Assembly: GCF_947498015.1 (NCBI RefSeq)
Contig: NZ_CANMIR010000001.1
Coordinates: 186,001 to 250,000, forward strand
DNA length: 64,000 nucleotides
Direction of reading: 5' to 3'
Source of the DNA: an uncultured Neptuniibacter sp.
GTDB taxonomy: Bacteria; Pseudomonadota; Gammaproteobacteria; Pseudomonadales; Balneatricaceae
Part shown: one piece after another, positions 19,138 through 28,946 of the stretch
Layout of the letters: every line of letters starts with the position of its first letter
How positions within the stretch are numbered: the first letter of the stretch is position 1
Notes under the pieces: model-generated
Told to the model about the DNA's origin: nothing
Database searches by the model: none
The model's input: only the letters and a program-made list of their open reading frames with translations
Position numbers and translations under genes: made by a program

Positions 19138-19611
19138 ATGGAAATCCAACCCTACCTACCCGATCAGGCTAATGAGATAGCAGACCTGTTTCATGCCTCC
19201 GTACACGCCATCGACCCGGCGATTTATAGCCTGGAGCAACAGGAAGCCTGGGCGCCCAGTCCACCGGATTATACGGTCTGGAAAGATCGCCTGGAGGGAC
19301 AGCAGCCTTACGTTGCGATGGTTGATGGGCAGATTGTCGGGTTCATCGAACTCGAAGCCGATGGTTTTATCGATTGCTTCTATACCCACCCAGATTTCCA
19401 GCGACAGGGGATCGCTTCCAAACTCTACACCTATATTCTGAATGTCGCGAACCGACAGGGAATCGACCAGCTTAGTGTCCAGGCTTCTCTGACCGCACTT
19501 CCCTTTTTCGTACAACGCGGGTTTACGATTGTGAGAAAGAATGAGCTGTACCGCCATGGGGTAACACTGATAAATTACGACTTGGTGAAGCCACTTAGTT
19601 CAGATCAGTAA
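19138..19611 (+). CDS. GNAT-family N-acetyltransferase
   Basis: A 157-residue single-domain acetyltransferase. The acetyl-CoA pyrophosphate-binding segment QRQGIASKLY is at about residues 83-92, preceded by a strand ending FYTHPDF and followed by LSVQASLTALPFFVQRGF. Such enzymes acetylate small amines or protein N-termini; the substrate is not evident. It starts 28 bases after the glycosylase gene on the same strand and may belong to that operon. Confidence 0.88.
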   Translation: MEIQPYLPDQANEIADLFHASVHAIDPAIYSLEQQEAWAPSPPDYTVWKDRLEGQQPYVAMVDGQIVGFIELEADGFIDCFYTHPDFQRQGIASKLYTYILNVANRQGIDQLSVQASLTALPFFVQRGFTIVRKNELYRHGVTLINYDLVKPLSSDQ

Positions 19612-19654
19612 GTCAAATTGAATACACCAATGACCGCATAGATAAGGATATTAG

Positions 19655-19860
19655 ATGCACGCGCCACAGGATAAATATCTGGCATCAAGCGAGATAATTA
19701 GCTGGCATTTCCCATTCTTGTGGAGGGAGAGACTACCCTCCCCGAAATATGGCCTGAACCCATTACGGAAGTGGTGGCTGTATTACACCAGTCAAAAACC
19801 TATCAGGAGTCGCTGATAACCTTCCTGATATCGCAATTTTTCAACATAACGAGGGACCGA
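19655..19860 (+). pseudogene. Remnant of a transglutaminase-like protein gene
   Basis: Pieces of a transglutaminase-like (cysteine peptidase) protein appear in different frames. An N-terminal piece from ATG 19655 reads DKYLASSEIISWHFP, like the start of this family. A second frame then gives TLPEIWPEPITEVV, matching the family's C-terminal YPEIYAEPLPEVV region, and a third frame gives DNLPDI, like the usual end. The central domain with the catalytic Cys and His is missing. The picture is a large internal deletion plus frameshifts. The match is by eye and the family is inferred. Confidence 0.45.
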
Positions 19861-19861
19861 T

Positions 19862-20287
19862 ATGCGTAAACTTATTGTTTTACTCACTGCAATAATACTG
19901 ACCAGCCCTGCCTATTCAGCAGGGTTTAAAACCGAGGCTGAAACACGAAAATTTGCAGATTCGTTGATGGATCATTTCATTCGCAAAGATTTTCAGGGTG
20001 GACTGAACGGGGCAAAACCCTATTGGCCTATCCCCGATGTAGAGGTTGATGGACTGGCGAACAAGATCCAACAGCAGTGGCCCATTGTCGATCAGCGTTT
20101 TGGCGCTGCTATTGCTAAAGAGTTCATTAAGTCGAAACGTATCGGCAACTCTTTTCTACGTTATTACTACCTGCATAAATTTGAGAACCACGCTATCTAC
20201 TGGCAGATCGATTTCTACAAACCGCATAACGAGTGGAAGCTCAACACCATGATCTTCCTAGATAATCTGGAGCCTTTATATAAATAA
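19862..20287 (+). CDS. Predicted periplasmic protein of unknown function
   Basis: A 141-residue protein with a clear signal peptide (basic MRK, hydrophobic core, cleavage likely after AYSA at about residue 20). The mature part is about 120 residues, with no cysteines and many aromatic residues in the second half (YYYLHKFENHAIYWQIDFYKP). It may be a small alpha+beta periplasmic domain. GAGGGA lies before the ATG. I do not recognise the family. Confidence 0.75.
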   Translation: MRKLIVLLTAIILTSPAYSAGFKTEAETRKFADSLMDHFIRKDFQGGLNGAKPYWPIPDVEVDGLANKIQQQWPIVDQRFGAAIAKEFIKSKRIGNSFLRYYYLHKFENHAIYWQIDFYKPHNEWKLNTMIFLDNLEPLYK

Positions 20288-20330
20288 GGTCAGACTTATA
20301 AAATCAAAATCAGCTATGGAAGGCTAAACG

Positions 20331-20858
20331 ATGCGTTCAACCTACTCCTGGGCGTGTAGCGTTTGCACTCACACCAATGATACTCGACTCAATTACTGTG
20401 AGCGCTGCGCTTCTGCAGCGAATCTCAACGCGATAGAGATCGAGGAGCGTAAAAAAGCGTATGAACTGGGGCTCAAAATCGATGATGCAAATAATCATGC
20501 ACTCCCACCGCTCACATCCTCAGGTAAACACTTTCACTGGGCATATCATGTATCCAGTGGAAAAAACGCTGCTGCCAAACAGGTAGCCAACTATCTGCTT
20601 ATCAGTACGCTGGTACTGGTCGCGATCGCCCTGATTCTGGATTACCGACAAACAGCACTGTTCAACTGGGATCTCTTCGCAGCAGGCACCCTCGGTTTTT
20701 TTGCTGCCTTTGATATCCGTAACTTCTGTCGGGGAGAAACAACCTACATCGATTCCTTCCCCTTTGCTGCGACTAAAAATAATACCAGCATCCGTTGGGT
20801 GGGATTGGGGCTGGATATTTTAATGTTGATAGTCGCGCTGATGATTCCATTACATTGA
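20331..20858 (+). CDS. Zinc-ribbon membrane protein of unknown function
   Basis: A 175-residue protein with an N-terminal RanBP2-type zinc finger (WACSVCTHTNDTRLNYCERC, about residues 7-26) and three predicted membrane helices (about 90-108, 115-130 and 155-173). The loop between helices two and three has DIRNFCRGET. The architecture suggests a small inner-membrane protein with a cytoplasmic zinc finger. No function can be given. It follows the periplasmic protein gene by 43 bases. Confidence 0.75.
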   Translation: MRSTYSWACSVCTHTNDTRLNYCERCASAANLNAIEIEERKKAYELGLKIDDANNHALPPLTSSGKHFHWAYHVSSGKNAAAKQVANYLLISTLVLVAIALILDYRQTALFNWDLFAAGTLGFFAAFDIRNFCRGETTYIDSFPFAATKNNTSIRWVGLGLDILMLIVALMIPLH

Positions 20859-20936
20859 CTCCCTGATACTAGTACCTCCGAAAGGTACGGGGTTATCATT
20901 AACCGGTAAAAGAGACTATCCAGTAAGGAGTAAAAG

Positions 20937-21578
20937 ATGGAACAGATTCTTATCTACTCTGACAGCCTGACCTGGGGGATCATCCCTGATACACGCCAAC
21001 GCCTGACCTTCGATAAACGTTGGCCTGGGGTCTTTGAAAACTGCCTTCAGCAATCAGGCAAGGACTATCGCGTGATTGAAAACTGTCTAAACGGCCGTCG
21101 TACTGCATGGAGTGATCCATTCAAAGAGGGACGGGATGGTTCGGCTGGGCTGGCCCAGGTGATCGAGATGCACTCTCCTTTAAAACTGGTGATACTGATG
21201 TTGGGCTCAAACGATTTCCAATCCACTCACAACAACAGTGTATGGATGTCAGTTCAGGGAATGTCTAAATTGATTCAAACCATTCGTCAGGCTCCCATAG
21301 AACCCGGCATGCCCACACCCACTATTATGCTGATCGCCCCACCCCCAATCCTTAAACCTAAAGGTGCCATTGCCGCAAAATTTGAAGGTGCTTCAGAGAG
21401 AAGCCATGGTTTAGCTGATGCACTAGAACAGCTCGCCAAAGAGCAATCTGTACTCTTCTTTAATGCCGGCGATGTTACCGCTGCCAGCTCGGTTGACGGG
21501 ATCCATCTGGATGAAGCACAGCACTGGATATTAGGGGAGGCTGTCGCTTCAGCTGTGGTAGCACAGCTAAATCAATAA
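20937..21578 (+). CDS. SGNH/GDSL-family hydrolase (arylesterase type)
   Basis: A 213-residue esterase similar to the cytoplasmic aryl esterase/acyltransferase group. Block I reads YSDSLTWG, with Ser-Asp-Ser instead of the usual Gly-Asp-Ser; the nucleophile Ser is at about residue 10. Block III is LGSNDF at about 88, and the catalytic Asp and His are in VDGIHLD at about 184. No signal peptide is present. AAGGAG precedes the ATG. The natural substrate is unknown. Confidence 0.88.
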   Translation: MEQILIYSDSLTWGIIPDTRQRLTFDKRWPGVFENCLQQSGKDYRVIENCLNGRRTAWSDPFKEGRDGSAGLAQVIEMHSPLKLVILMLGSNDFQSTHNNSVWMSVQGMSKLIQTIRQAPIEPGMPTPTIMLIAPPPILKPKGAIAAKFEGASERSHGLADALEQLAKEQSVLFFNAGDVTAASSVDGIHLDEAQHWILGEAVASAVVAQLNQ

Positions 21579-21588
21579 CGGCTCGATT

Positions 21589-21624
21589 TAGCTGAGTGAC
21601 CCAGAAGTCCAGCTCACTCAGCTA
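21589..21624. terminator. Perfect hairpin between convergent genes
   Basis: An 11-bp perfect stem (TAGCTGAGTGA with TCACTCAGCTA, 14-base loop) lies between the SGNH gene and the converging PhoD gene. It has no T-run, so it may protect 3' ends or act with Rho. Confidence 0.5.
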
Positions 21625-21650
21625 TCGAAATTGATCCACAGCATAACAAA

Positions 21651-23558
21651 CTACGAAAGCTCTCCCTTTCGTGGAGGAAAAGCTACCTGCCCTCCTCCCG
21701 CTTTCAGTACTGTAATCTCCACCGGCTCCCCTAGCTGGTTCAACCTGACATGCCCGACACCGCTGCTGTTGAGGACTCTTTGATCCGGCATCCCTTCCGG
21801 AATACGGGAACGGATCTGCATACGGCGGCGCTTGGTAAACCAGTTTAGCGGTGAACGGCTACCATAGAGCCAACGATTGAGACGATCAAACAACCGTAGC
21901 AAGCGGTGGGGAAACTCGTTTTTCAAACCACTGCAGGTGATCTGCCAGATATCCGGGCTATTCTTGCGAAAACGTATCTTGATATCGTAAGTAAATGAGT
22001 AGTGCACATCACCGGAGAGAATCACAAAGTTCTGCGGCGTTTTGGGATGACGGAATATATTCAGGAGCACATTGGCTGAGCCAGCATGCGCCATCCAGTT
22101 CTCTGCATCGACAGTCAGCGCATGCCCCGCATAGGTAAAGATCCGTTGCACCGTTTCTACCAGCTTCATACCAAACATAGGTGCTGGAGAAACCAGAAGT
22201 ACGGACTCCTCCCCCATCAGGTCCTGCTGTAGTTCAGAAAGGGCTTCCCAGTCCATTAAGCCTGAAGGTTTTGCCTGACTGCTTTCAGACCACCAGCGCT
22301 TAGTTCGGGTATCTAACACCACCAGCTTTGGTGTCGTTGGGAGGCTGTAGCTCCACTGTTCAAAATCCAGCACCTGATCTATCAATTCGTTGCGCTGTTC
22401 ATCCTGAGTGGGGTCGTTGGAGTGCTCTAACATCCCTGCCCACTCTTGCGGGAAATACTCGGGTGCATTCCCCCAGCCCTGACAGAGCCAATAGCCGATC
22501 AATGCGTTTCCGATAATGCTGCGCGAGAACGGATGACTATAGGCCGCTTCTTCCCAACCTCGCGTCAGGTTCCAGTCATCGGTAACATCATGATCATCAA
22601 AGATCATATAGACCGGAATATGCGCTAGAGCCCTCTGAACTTGTCCAAGGTTTTTAGCAAACCCCTCGATCTCTCTCTGCTCCTCCAGATAGCGGTCTGC
22701 GTACTTCTCCGCGACATCATTGATGGAGAGATGAATCCTATTCCACAACTGGGGCGACCAGACCAGAAAATACATCGCCAACACTTCAGAGAGTGTGATC
22801 AGATGATTGTGCGCAGTATCCGCCGTAAAGATCGGCTTTCTTGCCCCGCCGAAAAATCGGTCCTGCAACGCCTGGTTTGCCTTAGTATGAGGAAGTAACT
22901 CTTCACGCTCATAATAGCAGTGGGCACTCTGATAGAGCTGGGCACTGTTGGGTACCGTTGCTCCGGCGATCAGCTCGGGGGCAAGCCCCAGAAGATCGAT
23001 AGTCTGGTGGATCGCTGACAGCATCGGTCCGGCAACATCATCTGCATAGATCTGATCACCTGACATCATCAATAATGCTGGGCGCTCTGATAGCTCTGAA
23101 GCGGATTCGGCTAAAACCTCATCGACCCTTAACAAAGCATCTTCCGAGGGGTAATGAGGTTTCCTGCAGGAGCCATGTAACACCTGATCGATCTGGGTTT
23201 TCAGCACAAAACCCGGACGTTCCTCATCGTTATAAAGCAGGTGTGGCAGCAGTGTTTTAAGGTTCTGCTCCTCCCCCTCAACCTGGCAATGTAAGTCATA
23301 AGAGAGCCAGCAGTTTTCAGGCAGGGAAGATTCAGGACGATAATTGAGCAGATGAATATAAGCGGAGCTGCCAACCTTCACGCTATGAAGGTAAGGCGCA
23401 CAATCCACCTCTGCTAACAGTTGATCCTCCCTATAAAGGCTCAACCGTGCTTCCAATGGTTCCCGAGTCACCATCCATAAGACGAGGGCATCAGGCTGTA
23501 ACCGCCGGATGATAGGTCCGGCAATCATAAAGGGTAGTTCTGTATTCGGTTTAGTCAT
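21651..23558 (-). CDS. PhoD-like alkaline phosphatase/metallophosphatase
   Basis: A 635-residue protein of the PhoD-like family. Metal-binding blocks are visible: MMSGDQIYADD at about 164-174, MIFDDHDVTDDWN at about 320-332 and ILSGDVHYSFTYD at about 525-537. Typical PhoD is exported by Tat; this one shows no signal peptide or twin Arg, so it appears cytoplasmic and may act on a different phosphoester. The start at 23558 has a weak ribosome site; an in-frame ATG eleven codons on is possible. Confidence 0.85.
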   Translation of the reverse strand: MTKPNTELPFMIAGPIIRRLQPDALVLWMVTREPLEARLSLYREDQLLAEVDCAPYLHSVKVGSSAYIHLLNYRPESSLPENCWLSYDLHCQVEGEEQNLKTLLPHLLYNDEERPGFVLKTQIDQVLHGSCRKPHYPSEDALLRVDEVLAESASELSERPALLMMSGDQIYADDVAGPMLSAIHQTIDLLGLAPELIAGATVPNSAQLYQSAHCYYEREELLPHTKANQALQDRFFGGARKPIFTADTAHNHLITLSEVLAMYFLVWSPQLWNRIHLSINDVAEKYADRYLEEQREIEGFAKNLGQVQRALAHIPVYMIFDDHDVTDDWNLTRGWEEAAYSHPFSRSIIGNALIGYWLCQGWGNAPEYFPQEWAGMLEHSNDPTQDEQRNELIDQVLDFEQWSYSLPTTPKLVVLDTRTKRWWSESSQAKPSGLMDWEALSELQQDLMGEESVLLVSPAPMFGMKLVETVQRIFTYAGHALTVDAENWMAHAGSANVLLNIFRHPKTPQNFVILSGDVHYSFTYDIKIRFRKNSPDIWQITCSGLKNEFPHRLLRLFDRLNRWLYGSRSPLNWFTKRRRMQIRSRIPEGMPDQRVLNSSGVGHVRLNQLGEPVEITVLKAGGGQVAFPPRKGELS

Positions 23559-23647
23559 TGAACGTGATTATGTCTGTCAGCAAAGAGATCTCACATCATA
23601 GTCTATCGACCTTAATCTGGGATGATCAAACGCTTTTACTTAACTTT

Positions 23648-24604
23648 TCAAGGCGAGGTGAAGACCTCAGTCTGAGGATGAAAGGTATACCAGGCGAACC
23701 AGAAAGCATTAACAGCAGGCTTTGTACGCCCCGTTTTCTCATCAATCACCTCACCGGTACGTGAGGATGTATCAAAGCGGATCAACAGGTCGTTCCCATT
23801 GAAATGATCCTTCAGCTCTGAGCCTCCATATTTTGACAGCTCAGCGAAGGGGTAAGCTTTATATTTACCTTCGACCTCAATACCTAATACGCGCTCTTTG
23901 GGATGGTAAGCACGACTGAGAAACTCTACAGGAAAATAGATGACGGGGCTTTCATCGTAACGGCCATATGGGTTGCTGTTGTAATTACGCAGATAACCCG
24001 TATCACGGCTTAATACCTCCCCCTCTGGGTATCTCGCCTTCCAGCTACTCCAGGTCATCTGAATCAGTGGCAATAGCTCAAGCTTCTCCCCTATCAACGG
24101 CCCACTGACCGCTTCCGATTTAATCTGTGACCATAATGAGTCGGTAGTGCGATCATAGAGGAGCACATCACTGTTATAGAGAAGCCCGGAGACACCAAAC
24201 TCCAAGCGCTTCCCTTTAACCTCTGAGGAAAACGCCATCCCGGTTCCACACAGAGGGCAGAAGCTGATCACTACAGGCTGGCCCGCAATCTCATCATTAA
24301 CCAGTTCGTGCCAGTTCAAAATAGAGATTGGGTATGCCCGGGTGACACCGTTGAGGGTCAAACTGAGAACCTGCTCCCCATCTGAGAGCCCACCCGCCTT
24401 ATCAGCACTGATGAACTTAGGGTTATCGATCGATGAGATCCCATCACGCGGTGGACCTCCCGGGTGGATCTCTTCAGCAGGAACCGATGTATTACTAAGA
24501 TCAAACCCATTTCCAGCCACAGCAAATACCGAACAGTAACGAACACCGAGTAACGTTAGAAGAAATGCGGCCAGAAACGCCAGAATACTGCTGCGTGAAA
24601 TCAT
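23648..24604 (-). CDS. DUF3179-domain protein, exported
   Basis: A 318-residue protein with an N-terminal signal peptide (hydrophobic stretch at about residues 7-22). The DUF3179 hallmark is a pair of cysteines in FCPLCGTG at about 137-144, followed by SGLLYNSDVLLYDRTTDSLWSQI and GYLRNYNSNPYGRYD. GAGGTGG lies five bases before the ATG. The family is of unknown function and is common in marine bacteria; the CxxC could bind metal or serve redox chemistry. It lies upstream of the PhoD-like gene on the same strand, 89 bases away. Confidence 0.88.
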   Translation of the reverse strand: MISRSSILAFLAAFLLTLLGVRYCSVFAVAGNGFDLSNTSVPAEEIHPGGPPRDGISSIDNPKFISADKAGGLSDGEQVLSLTLNGVTRAYPISILNWHELVNDEIAGQPVVISFCPLCGTGMAFSSEVKGKRLEFGVSGLLYNSDVLLYDRTTDSLWSQIKSEAVSGPLIGEKLELLPLIQMTWSSWKARYPEGEVLSRDTGYLRNYNSNPYGRYDESPVIYFPVEFLSRAYHPKERVLGIEVEGKYKAYPFAELSKYGGSELKDHFNGNDLLIRFDTSSRTGEVIDEKTGRTKPAVNAFWFAWYTFHPQTEVFTSP

Positions 24605-24774
24605 TGTGCCACCTCTGTGGCCTATCGGAGGGCAGGCCTGCGGGATTATTTCATTTTCTAATCTATGAACAGTTTGAGTTATAAAGCCCCTAATGATTCA
24701 ATCTTTTTACCCTAAGATTCAAACGCCCCTGTGATATGATGCCCGCAGATTTAATATTCAACAGAAAGACTGCC

Positions 24775-25197
24775 ATGAAAAACAACTTTTACTACGATTT
24801 GGAATCAGCTGATAAAGGTACACAAACCGATCTGTCAGCGGCGCTTGATAATCTGCGGTTTAATGAAGATGGACTGATCCCGGCGATCGCGCAGCAAAAC
24901 GATACAGGTGAAGTATTAATGATGGCCTGGATGAACCGTGCTTCAATTGAGGAGACTCTAAAAACGGGTCAGGTCTGCTACTGGTCTCGCTCCCGTCAGG
25001 CCTATTGGCGCAAAGGTGAAAGTTCTGGCCATGTGCAGAAACTCGTCGAGATGCGTATCGACTGCGATGGCGACACCCTTCTCTGTCTGGTTAACCAACA
25101 GGGCCCCGCTTGCCATACCGAACGCTCAAACTGCTTCTTCCATGCGGTGAAAGAGGATCAGATTGAGATCATTGCAGAGCCCTGCTGTACAAAATAA
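24775..25197 (+). CDS. hisI: Phosphoribosyl-AMP cyclohydrolase
   Basis: The 140-residue single-function enzyme opens the ring of PR-AMP in histidine synthesis. It has the conserved DGLIPAIAQ, MMAWMN and YWSRSR segments, the Mg/Zn-binding DCDGD and the zinc cysteines CHTERSNCFF. I start at ATG 24775 because it gives the usual length; an upstream ATG at 24736 would add 13 non-conserved residues. No other his genes lie nearby. The N-terminus is about 25 residues longer than the minimal enzyme. Confidence 0.92.
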   Translation: MKNNFYYDLESADKGTQTDLSAALDNLRFNEDGLIPAIAQQNDTGEVLMMAWMNRASIEETLKTGQVCYWSRSRQAYWRKGESSGHVQKLVEMRIDCDGDTLLCLVNQQGPACHTERSNCFFHAVKEDQIEIIAEPCCTK

Positions 25198-25302
25198 AGA
25201 CGTACCGATGTCAGGCGGCTAACTTCTTCTTAGCCGCCCCACCCGTTTCAGGTTTCAGGTTTCAGACTACACTTACAGAGGGTTTCTTTGAGGAGTGTCG
25301 TT

Positions 25303-26160
25303 ATGCCTGCCACCAACTGGATTATTACCGCCCAGTGCCCAAGCCAACTAGGAACAGTCGATGCTGTAACTGGTTATCTCTATCACAATCAACACTACAT
25401 CGAAGAGCTACACTCTTTTGATGATACGCACAGCCAACGTTTTTTTATTCGCGCCCGCTTTCGTACGGCGGAGGGCTTTGATGAAGAAAAATTCCGTCTG
25501 CAATTTGCACTCCGTGCTGAGAAATTTGATATGCAGTGGGAGATGACTCTGGATCAGCACAAACCCAAGGTACTGATTCTGGTATCCAAATTTGATCACT
25601 GCCTGAATGACCTTTTGTATAAATATCGAATCGGTCAACTGAATATGGAGATTCCTGCGATTGTCTCCAATCACCCAGACCTGAAATCCCTCGCCGATTG
25701 GTACGGCATTCCCTATCACCATCTTCCGGTCTCCGCTGAAACAAAGGCTGAGCAGGAAGCTCAACTCTGGCAACTGATTCAGGAAACCAGTAGTGAGTTG
25801 GTCGTGTTGGCCCGCTACATGCAGGTCCTCTCTCCAGAACTGTGTAAAAAACTGCAGGGCTGGGCGATCAATATTCACCACTCGCTATTGCCAGGATTTA
25901 AGGGAGCAAAGCCCTATCATCAAGCCTATGAAAAAGGGGTTAAAACAGTCGGTGCTACGGCCCACTATATCAATGATGATCTGGATGAGGGGCCGATTAT
26001 CGCGCAGGGAATTGAAGCGGTGGATCACACCTATTACCCTGAAGACCTGATCGCAAAAGGGCGAGATATTGAACGTGTTACCCTCTCCCGTGCAGTGAAA
26101 TATCATATTGAGAAACGGATCTTTCTCAACGGCAACCGAACGGTAGTTTTTTCAGATTAG
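25303..26160 (+). CDS. purU: Formyltetrahydrofolate deformylase
   Basis: PurU hydrolyses 10-formyl-THF to formate and THF, balancing one-carbon pools. The 285-residue protein has an N-terminal ACT domain (about residues 5-85) and a C-terminal formyltransferase-fold domain. The catalytic Asn and His are in NIHHSLLPGFKGAKPYHQA, and the Asp is in INDDLDEGPIIAQ. ATG 25303 is chosen because GAGGAG lies seven bases upstream; a TTG at 25288 lies inside that leader. It fits with the gcvT, lipA and metH one-carbon genes in the window. Confidence 0.94.
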   Translation: MPATNWIITAQCPSQLGTVDAVTGYLYHNQHYIEELHSFDDTHSQRFFIRARFRTAEGFDEEKFRLQFALRAEKFDMQWEMTLDQHKPKVLILVSKFDHCLNDLLYKYRIGQLNMEIPAIVSNHPDLKSLADWYGIPYHHLPVSAETKAEQEAQLWQLIQETSSELVVLARYMQVLSPELCKKLQGWAINIHHSLLPGFKGAKPYHQAYEKGVKTVGATAHYINDDLDEGPIIAQGIEAVDHTYYPEDLIAKGRDIERVTLSRAVKYHIEKRIFLNGNRTVVFSD

Positions 26161-26171
26161 TACGGAATATT

Positions 26172-26579
26172 ATGTTGGTCACCGTTGCAAGCTACTCCTT
26201 CCCTTATGAGGCCCAGATCGCCTGGTCAAAACTCGATTCGGCGGGGATACCCGCCTATATCGCTGATCAGCACACGATCAATATGCAGTGGCTCTATTCT
26301 GACGCACTAGGTGGTGTCAGGCTCCAGGTTCCTACACCGTACCTGAATCAGGCCAGAGAGCTTTTGTCGGAAAATCTGGAATCCGACTTAGTTGCACAGG
26401 AGGGATGGGACAGCACACCGTGCCCTGTCTGCGGTAGTAATAACACCGAACATTTCCAGTTTGGGAAACGGATCGCCTTTTTGATATTTTTGGGGTTAGA
26501 CTTCCCTCTCTTTCCCGTGAAAGATGGAATTCGATGCCGAGCCTGTGGAGCTAAAAGCCAAATCGTAAACGATGAATAA
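26172..26579 (+). CDS. DUF2007-domain protein with C-terminal zinc ribbon
   Basis: A 135-residue protein. The N-terminal 75 residues match the DUF2007 pattern (ASYSFPYEAQIAWSKLDSAGIPAYIADQ, a ferredoxin-like fold related to the PII signal family). The C-terminus adds two CxxC pairs (CPVCGS and CRACGA), a likely zinc ribbon, with a hydrophobic stretch between them that could touch the membrane. It begins 11 bases after purU and is probably co-transcribed. Function unknown. Confidence 0.82.
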   Translation: MLVTVASYSFPYEAQIAWSKLDSAGIPAYIADQHTINMQWLYSDALGGVRLQVPTPYLNQARELLSENLESDLVAQEGWDSTPCPVCGSNNTEHFQFGKRIAFLIFLGLDFPLFPVKDGIRCRACGAKSQIVNDE

Positions 26580-26946
26580 CCTACATACCTATTTTGCTGT
26601 AGCTAAAGGCCTACCTTCCAAGATTAAAATCACTGATCAAAGTCATCATCACCCGGCAATTTAGCCATTACTCCTACCCATAAACGGTTTATCAACCGTT
26701 GTCAGGAAGCATTCAGGCTGAAAATACAGCGTTAAATCTACTTCCTTTTTTAAGAGGTTTATCCCCATCGCCTTATCAAAATTTTGAACAGATATTCATA
26801 AAAAAGAGTTTCATCTTTGCAACAGTTTTGTCATAGTACGCCCACACCAAGACCTTATACTAAAGTATCAGATCAATAATAAAAATAATGACAGAACCAT
26901 CAGTCCCAGCATCGGGACAGATACCTATTTTTTTGAGGTTGCTTGC
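26580..26946. other. Intergenic region upstream of the chemoreceptor
   Basis: No gene is supported in these 367 bases. A perfect 7-bp hairpin (AACGGTT, TATC loop, AACCGTT) lies at 26683-26700 and could end the purU-DUF2007 transcript, though it lacks a T-run. I looked for a flagellar sigma-28 promoter and found only partial matches. Confidence 0.55.
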
Positions 26947-28827
26947 ATGAAAGTCTCCCATAAGGTCGCCCTTCTGGCGTCCACGATCGTTGTTCTTATC
27001 TTTACCGTTTACTCCTGGATTCAGTACAACACAGTTAAGAATGCCCTCTACCAACAAACCGAACAAAGTACTCAGGAAACCACTGCCGTTTTAGGCCACC
27101 AGATTACAAACTGGCTTAATGCAAAACTAAAGCTGATCGATATGATGGCTGAGAGTATCAATGCCGATTTCTCAGCAGAAACAATCCAGACTACCTTTGA
27201 TAACCCTCTGCTTGAAAGAGAGTTTCTTCTGATCTTTGGCGGACTCGACACTGACGGCCAAAAGATCACTAATGATCCAAATTGGAATCCAACCGATTGG
27301 GATGCCCGAAAGCGCCCCTGGTACCCCTACGCAAAACAAAACCAGCAAGCGGTCTTAACCGACCCCTATCCAGATGCGGCCTCAGGTGAAATTCTGATTT
27401 CAGCAGTTGCGAACCTCTATGATCAACGCGAATTCAGAGGTGCATTCGGTGGTGATCTAAGCCTTAAAACGATCTCGGAAGCGTTGAATACACTGAACTT
27501 TCACAATACCGGTTATGCCTTCTTGCTGAACGCAAATGGGAATATTATCAGCCACCCGAATGCAGAGGTTAACGGTCAACCTCTGACAGAGTTATTCGAT
27601 GGTAGACAACCTGAGCTGAATCCAGAACTCACCGAAATCAGTGTTGAGGGGGAATCCGTTTTTGTCGCATTCAACCCGCTTACAGATCTTCAGGGAAGCC
27701 AATGGATGATCGGTGTCGTTCTGGATAAAAGTCTGGTCATGGCTGAAGCAAATCAGTTCGGCGTAACCGCTTTGATAGCCACACTGATCTGTGCCCTGGT
27801 ATGCAGTGCCGCCCTCTACCTCACAGTTTCCCGACAGTTGCTGCCACTGGAAGCGTTACGACACTCTTTACTGGAGATAAATAGCGGTGACGGAGACCTG
27901 ACTAAGCGCCTGGTAATCAGCGGTAAAGATGAGTTTGGCCAGGTGTCAAATGATTTCAATCAGTTCATTGAATACCTGCACAACCTGATTTCGCAGGTGA
28001 AGCAGATCACGCGTGATGTCCGTAACAACAGCACACACACATCAACTTCAGCCGCGGCCTCCGCAGAGGCGTTAGCCAAGCAGCTATATGAACTGGATCA
28101 GCTTGCAACCGCAATGCATGAGATGTCAGCCACTGCGCAGGATGTCGCCACCAATGCTCAACATGCTGCAGATTCAGCAACCCAGGCAGATAATGCGGCA
28201 GGTGACGGAGTGTTAGCCGTTGCGAAAACCACTGAGTCCATCAGCGAGCTGACAGATGATATGGAACATATCGTCTCCACCATCGGCGAACTAGCCGGCT
28301 TTAGTAACAATATTGAATCGATCCTCACAGTGATCACCGACATAGCTGATCAAACTAACCTGTTGGCTCTGAATGCTGCCATTGAAGCGGCAAGAGCCGG
28401 CGATATGGGTCGGGGGTTCGCAGTCGTTGCTGATGAAGTCAGGGCTCTGGCTTCGCGTACTCAGCAGTCCACTGAAGAGATCAAACAGATGATCCAACAG
28501 CTCCAATCGGGTGTTAAAAAAGCGGAGAACAAGATTTCTGATAGCCGAAATCGTGCCATTCAAACACAATCCATTGCGGCTGAAGCGGATACGGTACTGC
28601 ATAACATCCGAAGTAATATTCAGGAGATCAACCAGATGACTGTTCAGATTGCGACTGCAGCAGAGCAGCAGAGCGCGACATCTGAGGAGATCAACCGTAA
28701 TACTTCCAATATCAGGGATCTGAGCCAGTCTGTATCCAATGGTGCGAAAGAGCAGGAAGATAACTGCCTTAGGATGGTTGATCTGATTAGGAAGCAGGAT
28801 AACGAGCTGAACAAATTTAAAGTCTGA
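26947..28827 (+). CDS. Methyl-accepting chemotaxis protein with dCache sensor
   Basis: A 626-residue inner-membrane chemoreceptor. Helix 1 is at about residues 8-26, the periplasmic double-Cache-type domain at about 30-270 (with [12 protein letters not shown] and SPHPNAEV-like segments), helix 2 at about 277-297, HAMP at about 298-352, and the signalling coiled coil to the end. The CheA/CheW-binding tip reads [24 protein letters not shown] in Cache domains is often seen in receptors for amino acids or organic acids, but the ligand here is unknown. No CheR pentapeptide is seen at the C-terminus. Confidence 0.95.
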   Translation: MKVSHKVALLASTIVVLIFTVYSWIQYNTVKNALYQQTEQSTQETTAVLGHQITNWLNAKLKLIDMMAESINADFSAETIQTTFDNPLLEREFLLIFGGLDTDGQKITNDPNWNPTDWDARKRPWYPYAKQNQQAVLTDPYPDAASGEILISAVANLYDQREFRGAFGGDLSLKTISEALNTLNFHNTGYAFLLNANGNIISHPNAEVNGQPLTELFDGRQPELNPELTEISVEGESVFVAFNPLTDLQGSQWMIGVVLDKSLVMAEANQFGVTALIATLICALVCSAALYLTVSRQLLPLEALRHSLLEINSGDGDLTKRLVISGKDEFGQVSNDFNQFIEYLHNLISQVKQITRDVRNNSTHTSTSAAASAEALAKQLYELDQLATAMHEMSATAQDVATNAQHAADSATQADNAAGDGVLAVAKTTESISELTDDMEHIVSTIGELAGFSNNIESILTVITDIADQTNLLALNAAIEAARAGDMGRGFAVVADEVRALASRTQQSTEEIKQMIQQLQSGVKKAENKISDSRNRAIQTQSIAAEADTVLHNIRSNIQEINQMTVQIATAAEQQSATSEEINRNTSNIRDLSQSVSNGAKEQEDNCLRMVDLIRKQDNELNKFKV

Positions 28828-28853
28828 TTGGATCCATTAGTGCCTTTATCCAT

Positions 28854-28881
28854 CAGCCATCTGCCTGCAGGTAGATGGCTG
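28854..28881. terminator. Hairpin between the chemoreceptor and the GGDEF-EAL gene
   Basis: A perfect 9-bp stem (CAGCCATCT with AGATGGCTG) lies between two convergent genes. There is no strong T-run, so it is a weak terminator candidate. Confidence 0.5.
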
Positions 28882-28946
28882 AGTCACTGATGTAATCGCT
28901 CGCACTTCTAGATGAAGAGAGATGGCAAGGAACTCTCCAAAGAGAG

